From contig JAFGQZ010000085.1 of the NCBI GenBank assembly GCA_016935435.1, positions 1 through 38,374 on the forward strand: DNA of 38,374 nt, written 5' to 3'. The DNA is from Bacteroidales bacterium (GTDB lineage Bacteria; Bacteroidota; Bacteroidia; Bacteroidales; UBA10428). The notes below the pieces were generated by a model. The model was given only the letters and a program-made list of their open reading frames with translations, was not told the DNA's origin and did no database searches. Below, piece after piece: positions 1-8,613 of this stretch (position 1 is the first letter of the stretch; each line of letters opens with the position of its first letter). A program made the translations under genes and the position numbers.

Positions 1-50
1 CCATCAATTACTTTATTTTTGGATTACAAAGATACAATGAAGATAAAGAA

Positions 51-608
51 TTACGATACTACCTTAATTATCCGCAAATACATGTTCAACCTTTTTGCCG
101 ACGAACCTTTTAAAACATTGGCAACATGTTTCATTGATCGTGGCAAATGCGGGATATCGTTGAAAACACTATAAAAAGCCGACAGAGCCCCCTTAACATT
201 GCCGGTTTCCAAAAAAGCATTTGTAAAGAGCCCTTCAAGTCCGCCCCTGTTGGTATAAATTATTTTTAACGCCCGTAAAAAAAACTCCAAATCGTCGAAC
301 CTGAAAGTACGGTAATAAAACTTTTTCAAACGGGCCATATCGGCCTCTTCATGGTTTAATATAAAATCGTATGGGGCATTGTCCATCAGGCACATCAGGT
401 TTTCGGCATTTTTTATAATCTGTTTTCTCTGCCCCCATGCCAGAATGGCGCTAAAAAAACCGGCAATTTCAATATCGAATTTTTCGGTAAAACGGTGAGG
501 TACCGATATCGGATCGCTATCGATAAACCCAGGCCGGTTGAACCTGTCGTGCAGTTCGTCGAGCAATTCTTTAAGTCCACTATATCGTGTATTTGCGATT
601 ATTTTCAT
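51..608 (-). pseudogene. TIGR02757 (DUF2400) family protein, C-terminally truncated
   Basis: The 185 residues match the N-terminal two thirds of the TIGR02757/DUF2400 family, a conserved Bacteroidota protein of unknown role that I recall as about 250 residues. Recognisable parts are the early RPGFIDSDPISVPHRF segment, then AILAWGQRKQIIKNA, and near the end the KGSSAKRLNMYLR block. In family members that block is followed by a WMVR-like stretch and a C-terminal SCPLDVHSGN-type segment. Here the reading frame diverges straight after MYLR and stops after seven residues, and none of the three minus frames in the remaining 50 bases restores the family sequence. I chose the ATG at 606-608; a TTG at 618-620 would add four residues. 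It is divergent from the yccF-like gene. Either a truncated pseudogene or a gene cut by a rearrangement whose other side lies beyond the window edge. Confidence 0.7.
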
Positions 609-632
609 ACTTTGTGCCAAATTATACTTCAG

Positions 633-1004
633 ATGAATTTAGTTGCAAATATACTTTGGATTATTCTGGGTGGCGGTATTATTCTATTTTTTGAATATCT
701 AATTGGCGGTCTTTTATTATGCCTTACTATTATAGGCATTCCATTTGGGCTTCAAAAATTCAAGCTCGCCTTTTTTGTTTTAGCCCCTTTTGGCTCAATA
801 GTTAACAACACCCACTCAACAACTGGTTGCTTAACCATAATTTTCAATGTGTTGTGGATCCTTTTTGGCGGTTTCTGGATTGCTGTAACCCATGTTGTAC
901 TAGCCCTGCTTTTTGCCATTACCATAGTAGGCCTGCCTTTTGCCCGCCAGCATATAAAACTTGCCGGGGTAGCCATTGCCCCTTTCGGCCAGAAAATATA
1001 TTAA
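633..1004 (+). CDS. yccF: YccF-family inner membrane protein
   Basis: A 123-residue hydrophobic protein with the duplicated YccF domain. The motif GIPFGLQKFKLAFFVLAPFG (first copy, about residues 36-55) is echoed as GLPFARQHIKLAGVAIAPFG near the C terminus, and each copy follows a long membrane segment of the NILWIILGG / NVLWILFGG type. Function is unknown; the family is an integral membrane protein of the cytoplasmic membrane. I start at the ATG at 633 because the open frame upstream (from 495) is antisense to the neighbouring gene and carries no YccF similarity. The gene runs divergently from the truncated TIGR02757 gene, with 24 bases between the two ATGs, and converges on lolD with 22 bases between the stops. 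Confidence 0.85.
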   Translation: MNLVANILWIILGGGIILFFEYLIGGLLLCLTIIGIPFGLQKFKLAFFVLAPFGSIVNNTHSTTGCLTIIFNVLWILFGGFWIAVTHVVLALLFAITIVGLPFARQHIKLAGVAIAPFGQKIY

Positions 1005-1026
1005 TAGAAAATATCAACAAACTTAA

Positions 1027-1677
1027 TCAGAGTATTTTACCGTCTTTCATGGTAATCATCCTGTCTGACATGGCAGCTAGGTCTTTATCGTGCGTAACAA
1101 TTATAAAGGTTTGGTTAAACTGTTTGCGCAAATCGAAAAACAACTGGTGAAGTTCTTCTTTATTATGGGTATCGAGGTTGCCCGAAGGCTCATCGGCAAG
1201 AATTACTGCCGGACTGTTAATAAGCGCCCTTGCCACGGCAACCCTTTGTTGTTCGCCGCCGCTTAGTTCGTTTGGCTTATGGTGTGCCCTCGGCAATAAA
1301 TTAAGGAAAGAAAGAAGTTCCATAGCTTTTTTTTCGGCTTGGGCGCGGGGAATTTTAGCAATAAATGCCGGAATACAAATATTTTCAATTGCACTGAATT
1401 CGGGCAACAAATGATGAAATTGAAAAACAAACCCAATATGTTTGTTCCGGAATTCGGCCAGTTGTTTGTCGCGGAAACTGCTAACCTCGATATTATTGAA
1501 ATAAATATTTCCACAATCGGGCTCCATAAGGGTGCCAATTATTTGAAGAAGCGTGGTTTTGCCAGCCCCGCTCGAACCAACAACAGAAACAATTTCGCCT
1601 TTGTTTACCAGAAGGTCAATACCCTTTAATACTTCTAGGCTGCCAAACGATTTATGGACATTTGTAACTTTTATCAT
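1027..1677 (-). CDS. lolD: LolD-type lipoprotein-releasing ABC transporter ATP-binding protein
   Basis: A 216-residue ABC ATPase. Walker A is GSSGAGKTT (34-42), the Q-loop glutamine is in [11 protein letters not shown] (Q86), the signature is LSGGEQQR (138-145), Walker B is VILADEP (158-164) and the H-loop histidine is H196 in VTHD. The full-length match and the [14 protein letters not shown] segment are typical of the LolD/MacB subgroup, which energises LolC/E permeases that extract lipoproteins from the inner membrane. I use the ATG at 1675-1677 rather than an upstream in-frame start, because the extra ten residues (MFIFIFF...) would lie before the usual MIKV start and inside the upstream gene. 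It follows the antiporter gene by one base, so the two are probably cotranscribed. No permease is adjacent; a LolC/E-type permease lies at 32625-33884. Confidence 0.88.
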   Translation of the reverse strand: MIKVTNVHKSFGSLEVLKGIDLLVNKGEIVSVVGSSGAGKTTLLQIIGTLMEPDCGNIYFNNIEVSSFRDKQLAEFRNKHIGFVFQFHHLLPEFSAIENICIPAFIAKIPRAQAEKKAMELLSFLNLLPRAHHKPNELSGGEQQRVAVARALINSPAVILADEPSGNLDTHNKEELHQLFFDLRKQFNQTFIIVTHDKDLAAMSDRMITMKDGKIL

Positions 1678-1678
1678 G

Positions 1679-2608
1679 CTATTTGAAAAGAAAATAAAGA
1701 TAAACACAATATGAAGAGAACAGTATAAATGCCTTTATCCGCGTAAGTTTTCCACCTTTAAATGGCAATATAAAAACAAACAAAAGCACAGCAACGGCAA
1801 GCATCCAGTAAATATCGACAGAAACAAACTTTTCGGAAACCGGAATTGGCTTTATTAACGAAGAAACCCCCAGAACAGCCAGTATATTAAAAATATTGCT
1901 CCCAATAATATTTCCGATGGAAATATCCATTTCTTTACGGAATGCAGCCACCACAGAAGTAGCCAGTTCGGGCAGGCTTGTTCCAAAAGCAATAAGCGTT
2001 ATGGCTATTACACGTTCGCTTACCCCGAGGCGCAAAGCAATTTTCGAGGCGTTATCGACCAATAAATCGGAGCCAAAGGCCAAGCCTGCAATTGAAACAG
2101 CAATTAAAAGCAATACCTGATAAAGCGGCATTTTATCAACATGTACCTGATCCCCTACATTATCGTTCCTCCTCGAATGTACCACTACAAAAACAACATA
2201 AGTAATTAGTGCCACAACAAAAAAAACACCTTCGCCCCTGCCGATATTAAAATCGAGCATAAACACCAAAAGAATAGCGCTTATGAGCAACATAACAGGA
2301 GCATCGATTTTTACAGAGTTACGCCTTACAGGAATAGGAAAGATTATGGCTGTAAAAGCCAGCACCAGTGCAATATTTGCAATATTTGAACCTATAACAT
2401 TGCCAAGTGCAACTTCGGGGTGCCCCTTAAACGACGCCAGCGAACTCACAAACATCTCTGGGGCCGAAGTACCTATAGATACAATAGTAACGCCAATTAC
2501 AAGTTTCGAAACTTTCAGATAGGCAGCCAAATCAACACTACCGCGCACAAGGTACCTACCGCTAAAAACAAGAATTATAAAGCCCAGAAACAATAAAAGA
2601 AATTCCAT
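1679..2608 (-). CDS. Calcium/sodium antiporter of the CaCA family (YrbG-like)
   Basis: A 309-residue membrane protein with the two inverted alpha repeats that define cation/Ca2+ exchangers. Repeat 1 has GTSAPE (46-51) and GNVIGSN (69-75); repeat 2 has GTSLPE (209-214) and GNIIGSN (232-238). The acidic residues E51 and E214 are the expected ion ligands. About ten hydrophobic segments and the length fit the TIGR00367/YrbG group, which exchanges Ca2+ for Na+ or K+ across the inner membrane; the exact ion preference cannot be read from sequence. It starts 11 bases after tatA and ends one base before lolD, forming a three-gene minus-strand set with no obvious shared function. Confidence 0.9.
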   Translation of the reverse strand: MEFLLLFLGFIILVFSGRYLVRGSVDLAAYLKVSKLVIGVTIVSIGTSAPEMFVSSLASFKGHPEVALGNVIGSNIANIALVLAFTAIIFPIPVRRNSVKIDAPVMLLISAILLVFMLDFNIGRGEGVFFVVALITYVVFVVVHSRRNDNVGDQVHVDKMPLYQVLLLIAVSIAGLAFGSDLLVDNASKIALRLGVSERVIAITLIAFGTSLPELATSVVAAFRKEMDISIGNIIGSNIFNILAVLGVSSLIKPIPVSEKFVSVDIYWMLAVAVLLFVFILPFKGGKLTRIKAFILFSSYCVYLYFLFK

Positions 2609-2619
2609 ATAAACCAGGT

Positions 2620-2841
2620 TCAGGAAGTAATTGATTTGTTTAAATCGTCAATATCGTTTTTAACATCTTTTGTTTCTTCGTTTATCTGCCTTTTAATATC
2701 GTCGGTGGCCTTGCGGAACTCACGCATACCTTTTCCGGCCATTTTTGCAAACTCCGGTATTTGTTTAGAGCCGAACAAAACCAAAACAATCAAAAAAATA
2801 AATATTATTTCCTGCCCGCTGATAAATAGAAGAATGCCCAT
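2620..2841 (-). CDS. tatA: Sec-independent (Tat) translocase subunit TatA/TatB family
   Basis: A 73-residue protein with the TatA layout: a short N-terminal membrane helix (about residues 9-22), the FG hinge (23-24), an amphipathic helix containing KQIPEFAKMAGKGMREFRKA (26-45) and a charged tail. TatA multimers form the pore through which folded proteins carrying twin-arginine signals cross the cytoplasmic membrane. The length and the lack of a long TatB-like tail favour TatA. No tatC is present in the window. It is the first gene of the set leading to the antiporter and lolD, with a TAnnTTTG promoter box just upstream at 2862-2869. Confidence 0.9.
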   Translation of the reverse strand: MGILLFISGQEIIFIFLIVLVLFGSKQIPEFAKMAGKGMREFRKATDDIKRQINEETKDVKNDIDDLNKSITS

Positions 2842-2861
2842 AAAAACATGTTTCTTTCTGC

Positions 2862-2869
2862 CAAAGATA
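2862..2869 (-). promoter_or_regulatory. Putative Bacteroidota -7 promoter box for tatA
   Basis: The minus strand reads TATCTTTG, matching the Bacteroidota -7 consensus TAnnTTTG, 20 bases upstream of the tatA ATG. It lies just past the secDF terminator, the position expected for a new transcript. No clear -33 TTG is visible at the usual 19-20 base spacing. Confidence 0.4.
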
Positions 2870-2871
2870 AC

Positions 2872-2900
2872 AAAAAAGCCCCTACAATTTTTGCAGGGGC
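2872..2900 (-). terminator. Rho-independent terminator of secDF
   Basis: On the minus strand a GCCCCTGCA / TGTAGGGGC hairpin (one mismatch) is followed at once by six T residues, 22 bases past the secDF stop. The plus strand also has a short T run after the stem, but no plus-strand gene precedes it, so the minus orientation is the useful one. Confidence 0.8.
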
Positions 2901-2922
2901 TTTTGTAATATCAGTAAAATAA

Positions 2923-5900
2923 TTATTTCTTCGATTTTCCGATTTTAACTTTAAGCATATCGAACACAATCGGAGCAGCGCTAAATACCGATGAGTATGT
3001 ACCGATACCTATACCAATAAGCAAAGCAAAAATAAAGCCCCTGATTACTTCGCCACCATAAACAAACATTACAAAAAGTGTAAGCAAAGTAGTCAAAGAA
3101 GTGTTCATGGTGCGACCTAAAGTACTGTTCATCGCAAGGTTGAAAATATCGCGCAATTCGTACTTCGGATGAATAGTCCGGTACTCCCGGATACGGTCGT
3201 AAATAATTACCGTATCGTTAATGGAGTAACCAATAACAGTTAATATGGCAGCAATAAACGACTGGTCGATTTCCATAGAGAAGGGCATAATGTTACGCAG
3301 CAACGAGTACATACCTAACACAAACAGGGTATCGTGGGCAAGCGAAACAACACCGCCAAAGCCGAAACGCCAGTTTCTGAACCTCATGAAAATGTAAAGG
3401 AAAATACCCAGCAAAGAGAAAACAATTGACCAAACAGCCGATTTACGGATATCGTCGGAAATTGTGGGGCCAACTTTCTGCGAACTCATCATATTGTTCT
3501 CTTCAAAACTGTCAAGAGTAGTGCCTTCTTTCAACAAGGGCTGGAGCCCGGCAAAAAGTTTTGCCTCTACAAGACTGTCAACATTAACAGCATCGTCTTC
3601 AAGTACAATGGCCTTTGTTGATATTTTCACCTGATTACCAACATTTCCAAAGGTTTTAACCTCAACAGTCTGATCGAATATTTCTGAAAGGTTTTTCGAT
3701 AAATCGACTGTATTAACCTGGGCATCCTGATCGAAACGTACCACATAGTTATAACCGCCCTTAAAGTCGATACCCAGGTTAAAACCACCTGTAAACATAG
3801 AATAAACCCCGGTACCAATAATAATTGCAGATATAACGTAAAATATTTTGCGCATGCCAATAAAATCGACTTTGGCATTCAGCAGCACATTAGCTGTTAA
3901 CGGGCGCGAAAACTTAACATCTTTTTGTTTCGACAGCATGTTCTCAAAAATAATTCTTGAAACAAATATTGCTGTAAACAACGATGTAAGGATACCAATT
4001 ATTAATGTTGTAGCAAAGCCCTGGATTGGGCCTTTCCCAAATATATACAATATAATACCTGCCAACAGGGTAGTAATGTTACCGTCGATAATAGCCGAGT
4101 ATGCATTTTTATAACCATCGGTAATTGCCAGCCTCAGCCCTTTACCTGCACGAAGCTCTTCCCTGATGCGCTCGTAAATAATTACGTTGGCATCGACGGC
4201 CATACCCAAGGTAAGCACTATACCGGCAATACCCGGCAATGTTAATGCCGCCCCAAGTGATGCCAATACCCCAAAAATAAAGAACATGTTTGTAACAAGG
4301 GCCACATCGGCAACATAACCAGCCGACTTATAGTAGAAGGCCATATAAACAAGTACCAGAATAAAAGCAATAATAAAGGCAACCTGGCCGGCATTGATAG
4401 CTTCTTTTCCCAGTGTCGGGCCAACAACGTTTTCTTCAATTATACGTGCCGGGGCAGGAAGCTTGCCCGATTCCAGAAGGTTGGCAAGGTCGGTAGCTTC
4501 TGCCTGTGTGAAATTACCGGTTATTTGCGAGTTGCCGCCTTTAATTTCGTTTTGTACAACCGGGGCTGAAAAAACCATATTGTCCATAACAATGGCAATG
4601 CACTGTTCGACGTTTTGGGCGGTAAGCCGTGCCCATGCCGTTGCCCCTTCGGCATTCATCGACATCGATACGTATGCATTTCCGTGCACCGGATCCATCT
4701 CCATGCGGGCATTGGTAACAGCATCGCCATCGAGTGGGGCTTTGCCGTCGCGGCCGGTAATTTTTACGGCATACAGTTCGAAGGCATTGGTAGATTTCTT
4801 ATCCTGATCGGCCATAGGCTTAGCGCTCCACATAAAGCGCATATCGCGGGGCACAATGTTCCTTTCGGCAGCAAGTTTCAGGTAAGAATTTACCCTTGCA
4901 GTATCTTTAAAATGTGCCAAACCAATAACCGGCCCGGGGGTTTCCTTGGTATCTCTTATTGGATAAGGCTGCAACAATTGAAAGAAAGGATATTGGGCAT
5001 TTACATCGTTTGCCATCAGGGCCGAATCGGAACTGGCGGTGGAATCGCCGGCAATCTGATCCAAAAGTTCAAGCCCTTCTGGTGCAGCTTGCGGCTGTGT
5101 CATTAATTCAGCAGTATCTGTGTTTGCTTTTTCTCCTCCCTCTTCAGCCTTTGCTTTTTCAACATCGATTGTTGCTTTAACCACATCGTTAATGGCCAGA
5201 AGTATATTTTGAACATCAGGGGTATTTTCGTAAACTTCCCAAAACTCGAGGTTTGCAGTACCCTGTAAGAGTTTTCTCACCCGATCCTTATCTTTAACAC
5301 CAGGCAAATCGACCATAATACGGCCAGCCTGCTCCAATTGCTGAATATTTGGCTGGGCAACGCCAAATTGATTAATACGTGTACTAATTATATTAAAAGC
5401 ATTATTTATGGCACCCGAAGTTTTTTCTTCCAAAACAGCCATTACTTGTGCGTTGGTAGCACCAAATGGTATTTGCGTACTGAGATCTTTCGTACGGAAA
5501 AGCGACTCCATGCTCACACCGGGTGCAACTTGTTCAAAAGCTTTCCCAAATAATACTATAAAATCTTCGCTGCTGTTTTGTTCCATTTTCCTGGCCAGGG
5601 CCAATGCCTTGTTCAGAGTTGTATCGGCCGGGTTGCTCGAAAGGTTGCGGATAACATCGGTTACCGATATCTCGAGTATGATGTTCATGCCCCCTTTTAA
5701 GTCGAGGCCGAAGTTAAGCTCTTTCTCCTGAATGTCGCGATAGGAAAAAAGTTTGAACAAATAAGTTTTTTCGGACGAAACCGAATCGATAAAATACTGT
5801 TCCAACTTACTATCGATAGAATCGGTACCGGCAACTTTAGCAAATTCTTTAGCCTGATTTCGTACCGATACGGCTTTCCATGTGAACGAAAGCTGGTATA

Positions 5901-5955
5901 TACATACAACTGCCAGAGCAATAGCCAATGTCAGAATGGCTCCTTTGTTTCGCAT
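2923..5955 (-). CDS. secDF: Fused protein translocase subunit SecDF
   Basis: A 1010-residue fusion of SecD and SecF, as is usual in Bacteroidota; it uses the proton-motive force to help pull proteins through SecYEG. The SecD half has an N-terminal membrane helix (about 6-25), the LDLKGGMNIILE motif (about 85-95), a large periplasmic domain, then membrane helices from about 522 with GMAVDANVIIYERIREE (about 583-599). The SecF half begins near residue 690 and shows GIDFKGGYNY (about 730) and INDTVIIYDRIREY (about 913-926). The periplasmic part holds a low-complexity Ala/Glu/Ser-rich insert at about 265-325. The ATG at 5953-5955 fits the signal-anchor helix. A TATATTTG box lies about 50 bases upstream and a terminator follows the gene. 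Confidence 0.97.
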   Translation of the reverse strand: MRNKGAILTLAIALAVVCIYQLSFTWKAVSVRNQAKEFAKVAGTDSIDSKLEQYFIDSVSSEKTYLFKLFSYRDIQEKELNFGLDLKGGMNIILEISVTDVIRNLSSNPADTTLNKALALARKMEQNSSEDFIVLFGKAFEQVAPGVSMESLFRTKDLSTQIPFGATNAQVMAVLEEKTSGAINNAFNIISTRINQFGVAQPNIQQLEQAGRIMVDLPGVKDKDRVRKLLQGTANLEFWEVYENTPDVQNILLAINDVVKATIDVEKAKAEEGGEKANTDTAELMTQPQAAPEGLELLDQIAGDSTASSDSALMANDVNAQYPFFQLLQPYPIRDTKETPGPVIGLAHFKDTARVNSYLKLAAERNIVPRDMRFMWSAKPMADQDKKSTNAFELYAVKITGRDGKAPLDGDAVTNARMEMDPVHGNAYVSMSMNAEGATAWARLTAQNVEQCIAIVMDNMVFSAPVVQNEIKGGNSQITGNFTQAEATDLANLLESGKLPAPARIIEENVVGPTLGKEAINAGQVAFIIAFILVLVYMAFYYKSAGYVADVALVTNMFFIFGVLASLGAALTLPGIAGIVLTLGMAVDANVIIYERIREELRAGKGLRLAITDGYKNAYSAIIDGNITTLLAGIILYIFGKGPIQGFATTLIIGILTSLFTAIFVSRIIFENMLSKQKDVKFSRPLTANVLLNAKVDFIGMRKIFYVISAIIIGTGVYSMFTGGFNLGIDFKGGYNYVVRFDQDAQVNTVDLSKNLSEIFDQTVEVKTFGNVGNQVKISTKAIVLEDDAVNVDSLVEAKLFAGLQPLLKEGTTLDSFEENNMMSSQKVGPTISDDIRKSAVWSIVFSLLGIFLYIFMRFRNWRFGFGGVVSLAHDTLFVLGMYSLLRNIMPFSMEIDQSFIAAILTVIGYSINDTVIIYDRIREYRTIHPKYELRDIFNLAMNSTLGRTMNTSLTTLLTLFVMFVYGGEVIRGFIFALLIGIGIGTYSSVFSAAPIVFDMLKVKIGKSKK

Positions 5956-6007
5956 TTCTAAAATTTTTAAGTGTTAGGTATTTAAATAGCCTTTTTTGAC
6001 TGAGGCG

Positions 6008-6015
6008 CAAATATA
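6008..6015 (-). promoter_or_regulatory. Putative -7 promoter box for secDF
   Basis: The minus strand reads TATATTTG, a full match to TAnnTTTG, 52 bases before the secDF ATG. The AT-rich upstream has no clear -33 TTG, so the call rests on one box and its position. Confidence 0.4.
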
Positions 6016-6153
6016 TATTAATTTTTTATAAGAAAAAATTGATTGCCATAGAATATAAGCCTGCCCGAAAAAATGGGCACCGCCATAGTTTGTTTGCTTT
6101 TTTTTGGGTATGTATAATTTGTGCATATTTTTGACCAGAGCAGGTTAATACAA

Positions 6154-6175
6154 ACCCCGTAGGGCTCAACGAGGT
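6154..6175. repeat. Short GC-rich imperfect inverted repeat
   Basis: ACCCCGT (6154-6160) pairs with ACGAGGT (6169-6175) at six of seven positions around an eight-base loop, in an otherwise AT-rich gap. There is no T run on either side, so it is not a typical terminator. It could be one copy of a dispersed intergenic repeat, but only one copy is seen here. Confidence 0.3.
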
Positions 6176-6224
6176 AAATTTTGCCGGCTAAATAGTTAAA
6201 TTATGTGGGGGCTACAGGTGAGTA

Positions 6225-7610
6225 TTACAGGTAACCCTTTATAATTTGTATTATATCATTGGCCAGTTCATCGGCGCGAACTTTCGAACGGCTTTCAGAG
6301 TATATTCTTACAATGGGTTCGGTGTTTGATTTGCGAAGGTGTACCCATTCGTTTTCAAATTCTATTTTAACCCCGTCTTCGGTATTTATTTTTTCTGCGG
6401 TAAATTTATTTTTTATGTTATCGAGCAGTTTATCGGTATCGGTACCTTCCGAAAGTTCAATTTTGTTTTTTGATATAATATATTCGGGGTACAATTTTCG
6501 CAGTTCCGAGCATTTTTTGCCTGTTTTGGCCAGATGTGTCAGAAACAGGGCAATACCAACGAGGGCATCTCGGCCATAATGGAGTTCGGGGTAAATTACA
6601 CCGCCATTGCCTTCGCCGCCAATTACTGCACCAGTTTCCTTCATTTTAGCCACCACGTTAACCTCGCCAACTGCTGCCGGCGAATAGCTGCCTCCTTTGG
6701 CAAGCGTAACATCGCGCAATGCAAGGGTCGAAGAAAGGTTCGACACGGTATTTCCTTTTTTGTTCGACAAAATGTAATCGGCAACTGCTACCAGTGTATA
6801 TTCTTCGCCAAACATTGTTCCGTCTTCGTTAATAATTGCAAGGCGGTCAACATCGGGGTCAACCACAAAGCCAACATCGGCGCCCTGGCTGCGAACCAGT
6901 GAAGAAATTTCGGAAAGGTTTTCCGGTAGCGGTTCGGGGTTATGAGGGAACAGCCCGTTTGGCTCACAATACAATTCAATAACTTCTTTCACGCCCAACT
7001 CCCTTAATAATTTTGGCAATATTTCGCCACCAACCGAATTTACACAATCGACAACAACCTTAAAGTTCGACTTGCTAATTAAGCCTGCATCTACCAGGTG
7101 CAGGTCGAGAACCTGCCTTATATGGTCGTCGCCTGCGTTATGATAGCTTGCCATCTTGCCTAATTTCTCGTAAGGGACAAACGTAAATTCATCTTTGCCA
7201 ATTATATCGAGAAGCCTTTGGCCATCGGCAGCCGAAAGAAATTCACCGGCTTCGTTCAGGAGTTTTAATGCATTCCATTGAGCCGGGTTATGGCTTGCAG
7301 TTAGAATTATTCCGCCATCGGCTTTTAAGTTAACCACAGCCATTTCAACTGTTGGAGTTGTTGCAAGCCCTAAATCGGTTACATCAATGCCTAAACCCTG
7401 CAGTGTACCGGCAACAAGTTGCGATACCATTGGCCCCGAGACTCGCGCATCGCGGCCTAAAACAACCTTTAACCTTTTGCCATTGTGCCGTTCTGACAGC
7501 CATTGCCCATAGGCAGCCGAGAATTTAACAACATCGAGCGGAGTAAGGTTTTCCCCGACTTTTCCACCGATAGTGCCCCGAATTCCCGAAATTGATTTTA
7601 TAAGAGTCAT
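6225..7610 (-). CDS. glmM: Phosphoglucosamine mutase (phosphohexomutase superfamily)
   Basis: A 461-residue alpha-D-phosphohexomutase. The phosphoserine loop is TASHNP with catalytic S106, the metal-binding loop is DPDVDR (D251, D253, D255), the sugar-binding loop is GGEGNGG (331-337) and the phosphate-binding loop is RKSNTEP (426-432). The GGEGNGG form and the length favour GlmM, which interconverts glucosamine-6-phosphate and glucosamine-1-phosphate for UDP-GlcNAc and cell-wall synthesis in the cytoplasm; a phosphomannomutase/phosphoglucomutase role cannot be excluded by sequence alone. It is a single gene, with non-coding gaps on both sides, and is transcribed away from the rluB-like gene. 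Confidence 0.88.
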   Translation of the reverse strand: MTLIKSISGIRGTIGGKVGENLTPLDVVKFSAAYGQWLSERHNGKRLKVVLGRDARVSGPMVSQLVAGTLQGLGIDVTDLGLATTPTVEMAVVNLKADGGIILTASHNPAQWNALKLLNEAGEFLSAADGQRLLDIIGKDEFTFVPYEKLGKMASYHNAGDDHIRQVLDLHLVDAGLISKSNFKVVVDCVNSVGGEILPKLLRELGVKEVIELYCEPNGLFPHNPEPLPENLSEISSLVRSQGADVGFVVDPDVDRLAIINEDGTMFGEEYTLVAVADYILSNKKGNTVSNLSSTLALRDVTLAKGGSYSPAAVGEVNVVAKMKETGAVIGGEGNGGVIYPELHYGRDALVGIALFLTHLAKTGKKCSELRKLYPEYIISKNKIELSEGTDTDKLLDNIKNKFTAEKINTEDGVKIEFENEWVHLRKSNTEPIVRIYSESRSKVRADELANDIIQIIKGYL

Positions 7611-7655
7611 ATAACAAATTTTTTAATACGAAAATCTAGTGTAATTTTAACGGGT

Positions 7656-7663
7656 CAAAAATA
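7656..7663 (-). promoter_or_regulatory. Putative -7 promoter box for glmM
   Basis: The minus strand reads TATTTTTG, matching TAnnTTTG, 45 bases upstream of the glmM ATG in the divergent gap shared with the pseudouridine synthase gene. No clear -33 element. Confidence 0.3.
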
Positions 7664-7767
7664 CAGATTTTAATTACACCTGTAACTTTTGCCCGGCATT
7701 TATAACCGGTTGGCAAATAAAAAAAACCGCACCTAACAATCTATAAATAACAGCCTAAAATAAAAAC

Positions 7768-8520
7768 GTGGAAAAACACAAAACAGGAAATAAAAACGAT
7801 AACGAAAAGATAAGGCTTAACAAATATATTGCCCTGGCAGGGGTATGTTCGCGCAGGGAAGCCGACGAACTTATCCTGAAAGGCAAAATAAGTGTAAACG
7901 GGGCAATAGTAAATGAACTTGGGCTAAAAGTATCGCGCAACGACAAGGTTGAATATGGGGGCAAAACCCTTAAACCCGAAAAAAATGTTTACATTCTGCT
8001 CAACAAGCCAAAAGACTATGTTACAACCGTTTCCGACCCACATGCTAAGCGAACGGTGCTCGACTTGGTAAAAAATGCTTGTACTGAAAGGATTTTCCCG
8101 GTAGGGCGCCTCGACAGGAACACAACAGGTGTTTTACTTCTGACTAACGACGGCGACCTTGCAAAACAACTTACCCACCCCAGCCACAATAAGCTTAAAA
8201 TCTATCATGTTTTTCTCGATAAAAATTTATCGGCAGAAGATTTTCAAACAATAACCAGGGGGATAGAACTGGAAGATGGCTTTATTAGCCCCGACTCGTT
8301 AAGTTTTGTGGCGGAGGGAGACCCATCGCAGGTTGGTATTGAAATACACAGCGGGAAAAACCATATTGTTCGGCGAATTTTCGAACATTTGGGCTATAAA
8401 GTAACAAAACTCGATCGGGTGTATTTTGCAGGCCTAACAAAAAAAGGGCTTCAGCGTGGCCACTGGCGGTTTTTAAGCGAACGTGAAGTAGGCATGCTCA
8501 AAAAAGGGGCGTATAAATAG
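7768..8520 (+). CDS. rluB: RsuA/RluB-family rRNA pseudouridine synthase
   Basis: A 250-residue protein with an N-terminal S4 RNA-binding domain (RLNKYIALAGVCSRREADEL, 16-35) and a pseudouridine synthase domain whose catalytic aspartate is D116 in GRLDRNTTG. Supporting motifs are LLNKPKDYVTTVSD (77-90) and GKNHIVRRIFEHLGYKV. The family isomerises uridine in 23S (RluB, RluE, RluF) or 16S (RsuA) rRNA; the domain order and best overall resemblance point to the RluB/RluF branch, but the exact site is not decided by sequence. The start is a GTG; there is no in-frame ATG before the S4 domain. It is divergent from glmM and converges on the propeller-phosphatase gene across two tandem arrays; the first array begins on the last base of its stop codon. 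Confidence 0.88.
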   Translation: MEKHKTGNKNDNEKIRLNKYIALAGVCSRREADELILKGKISVNGAIVNELGLKVSRNDKVEYGGKTLKPEKNVYILLNKPKDYVTTVSDPHAKRTVLDLVKNACTERIFPVGRLDRNTTGVLLLTNDGDLAKQLTHPSHNKLKIYHVFLDKNLSAEDFQTITRGIELEDGFISPDSLSFVAEGDPSQVGIEIHSGKNHIVRRIFEHLGYKVTKLDRVYFAGLTKKGLQRGHWRFLSEREVGMLKKGAYK

Positions 8521-8599
8521 TTCAAAGTTCAAAGTTCAAAGTTCAAAGTTCAAAGTTCAAAGTTCAAAGTTCAAAGTTCAAAGTTCAAAGTTCAAAGTT
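8520..8599 (+). repeat. Heptamer tandem array GTTCAAA, 11 copies
   Basis: GTTCAAA is repeated 11 times without a mismatch from 8520, so its first base is the last base of the rluB-type stop codon. It lies between convergent genes. Perfect identity of all units implies recent expansion or contraction. Confidence 0.97.
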
Positions 8600-8612
8600 T
8601 TATAGAATAAAA
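8598..8612. repeat. Inverted repeat at the apex of the twin-array hairpin
   Basis: TTTTAT (8598-8603), AGA, ATAAAA (8607-8612): a perfect six-base inverted repeat with a three-base loop, sitting exactly between the two heptamer arrays. Confidence 0.7.
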
Positions 8613-8613
8613 A

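Larger units (their letters stand above)
5956..6224. other. Noncoding gap between secDF and glmM
   Basis: The 269 bases between two minus-strand genes carry no convincing gene. They contain the putative secDF promoter box (6008-6015), a short GCCC/GGGC stem near 6063-6077 without a T run, and an imperfect hairpin at 6154-6175. No clean terminator for glmM was found. Confidence 0.6.

Noticed and set aside
495..632. A longer start for the YccF-type protein, adding 46 residues.
   Set aside because: The extra part is antisense to the TIGR02757 gene and has no YccF similarity; the ATG at 633 gives the normal family length.
1678..1707. A ten-residue N-terminal extension of LolD.
   Set aside because: It would lie within the antiporter coding sequence; the ATG at 1677 gives the usual MIKV start.
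4615..5106. A 163-residue plus-strand frame opposite secDF.
   Set aside because: It lies wholly antisense to conserved SecD coding sequence and shows no family features.
6063..6077. The GCCC/GGGC stem as a glmM terminator.
   Set aside because: It is only four base pairs with no T run on either strand and lies 150 bases past glmM.
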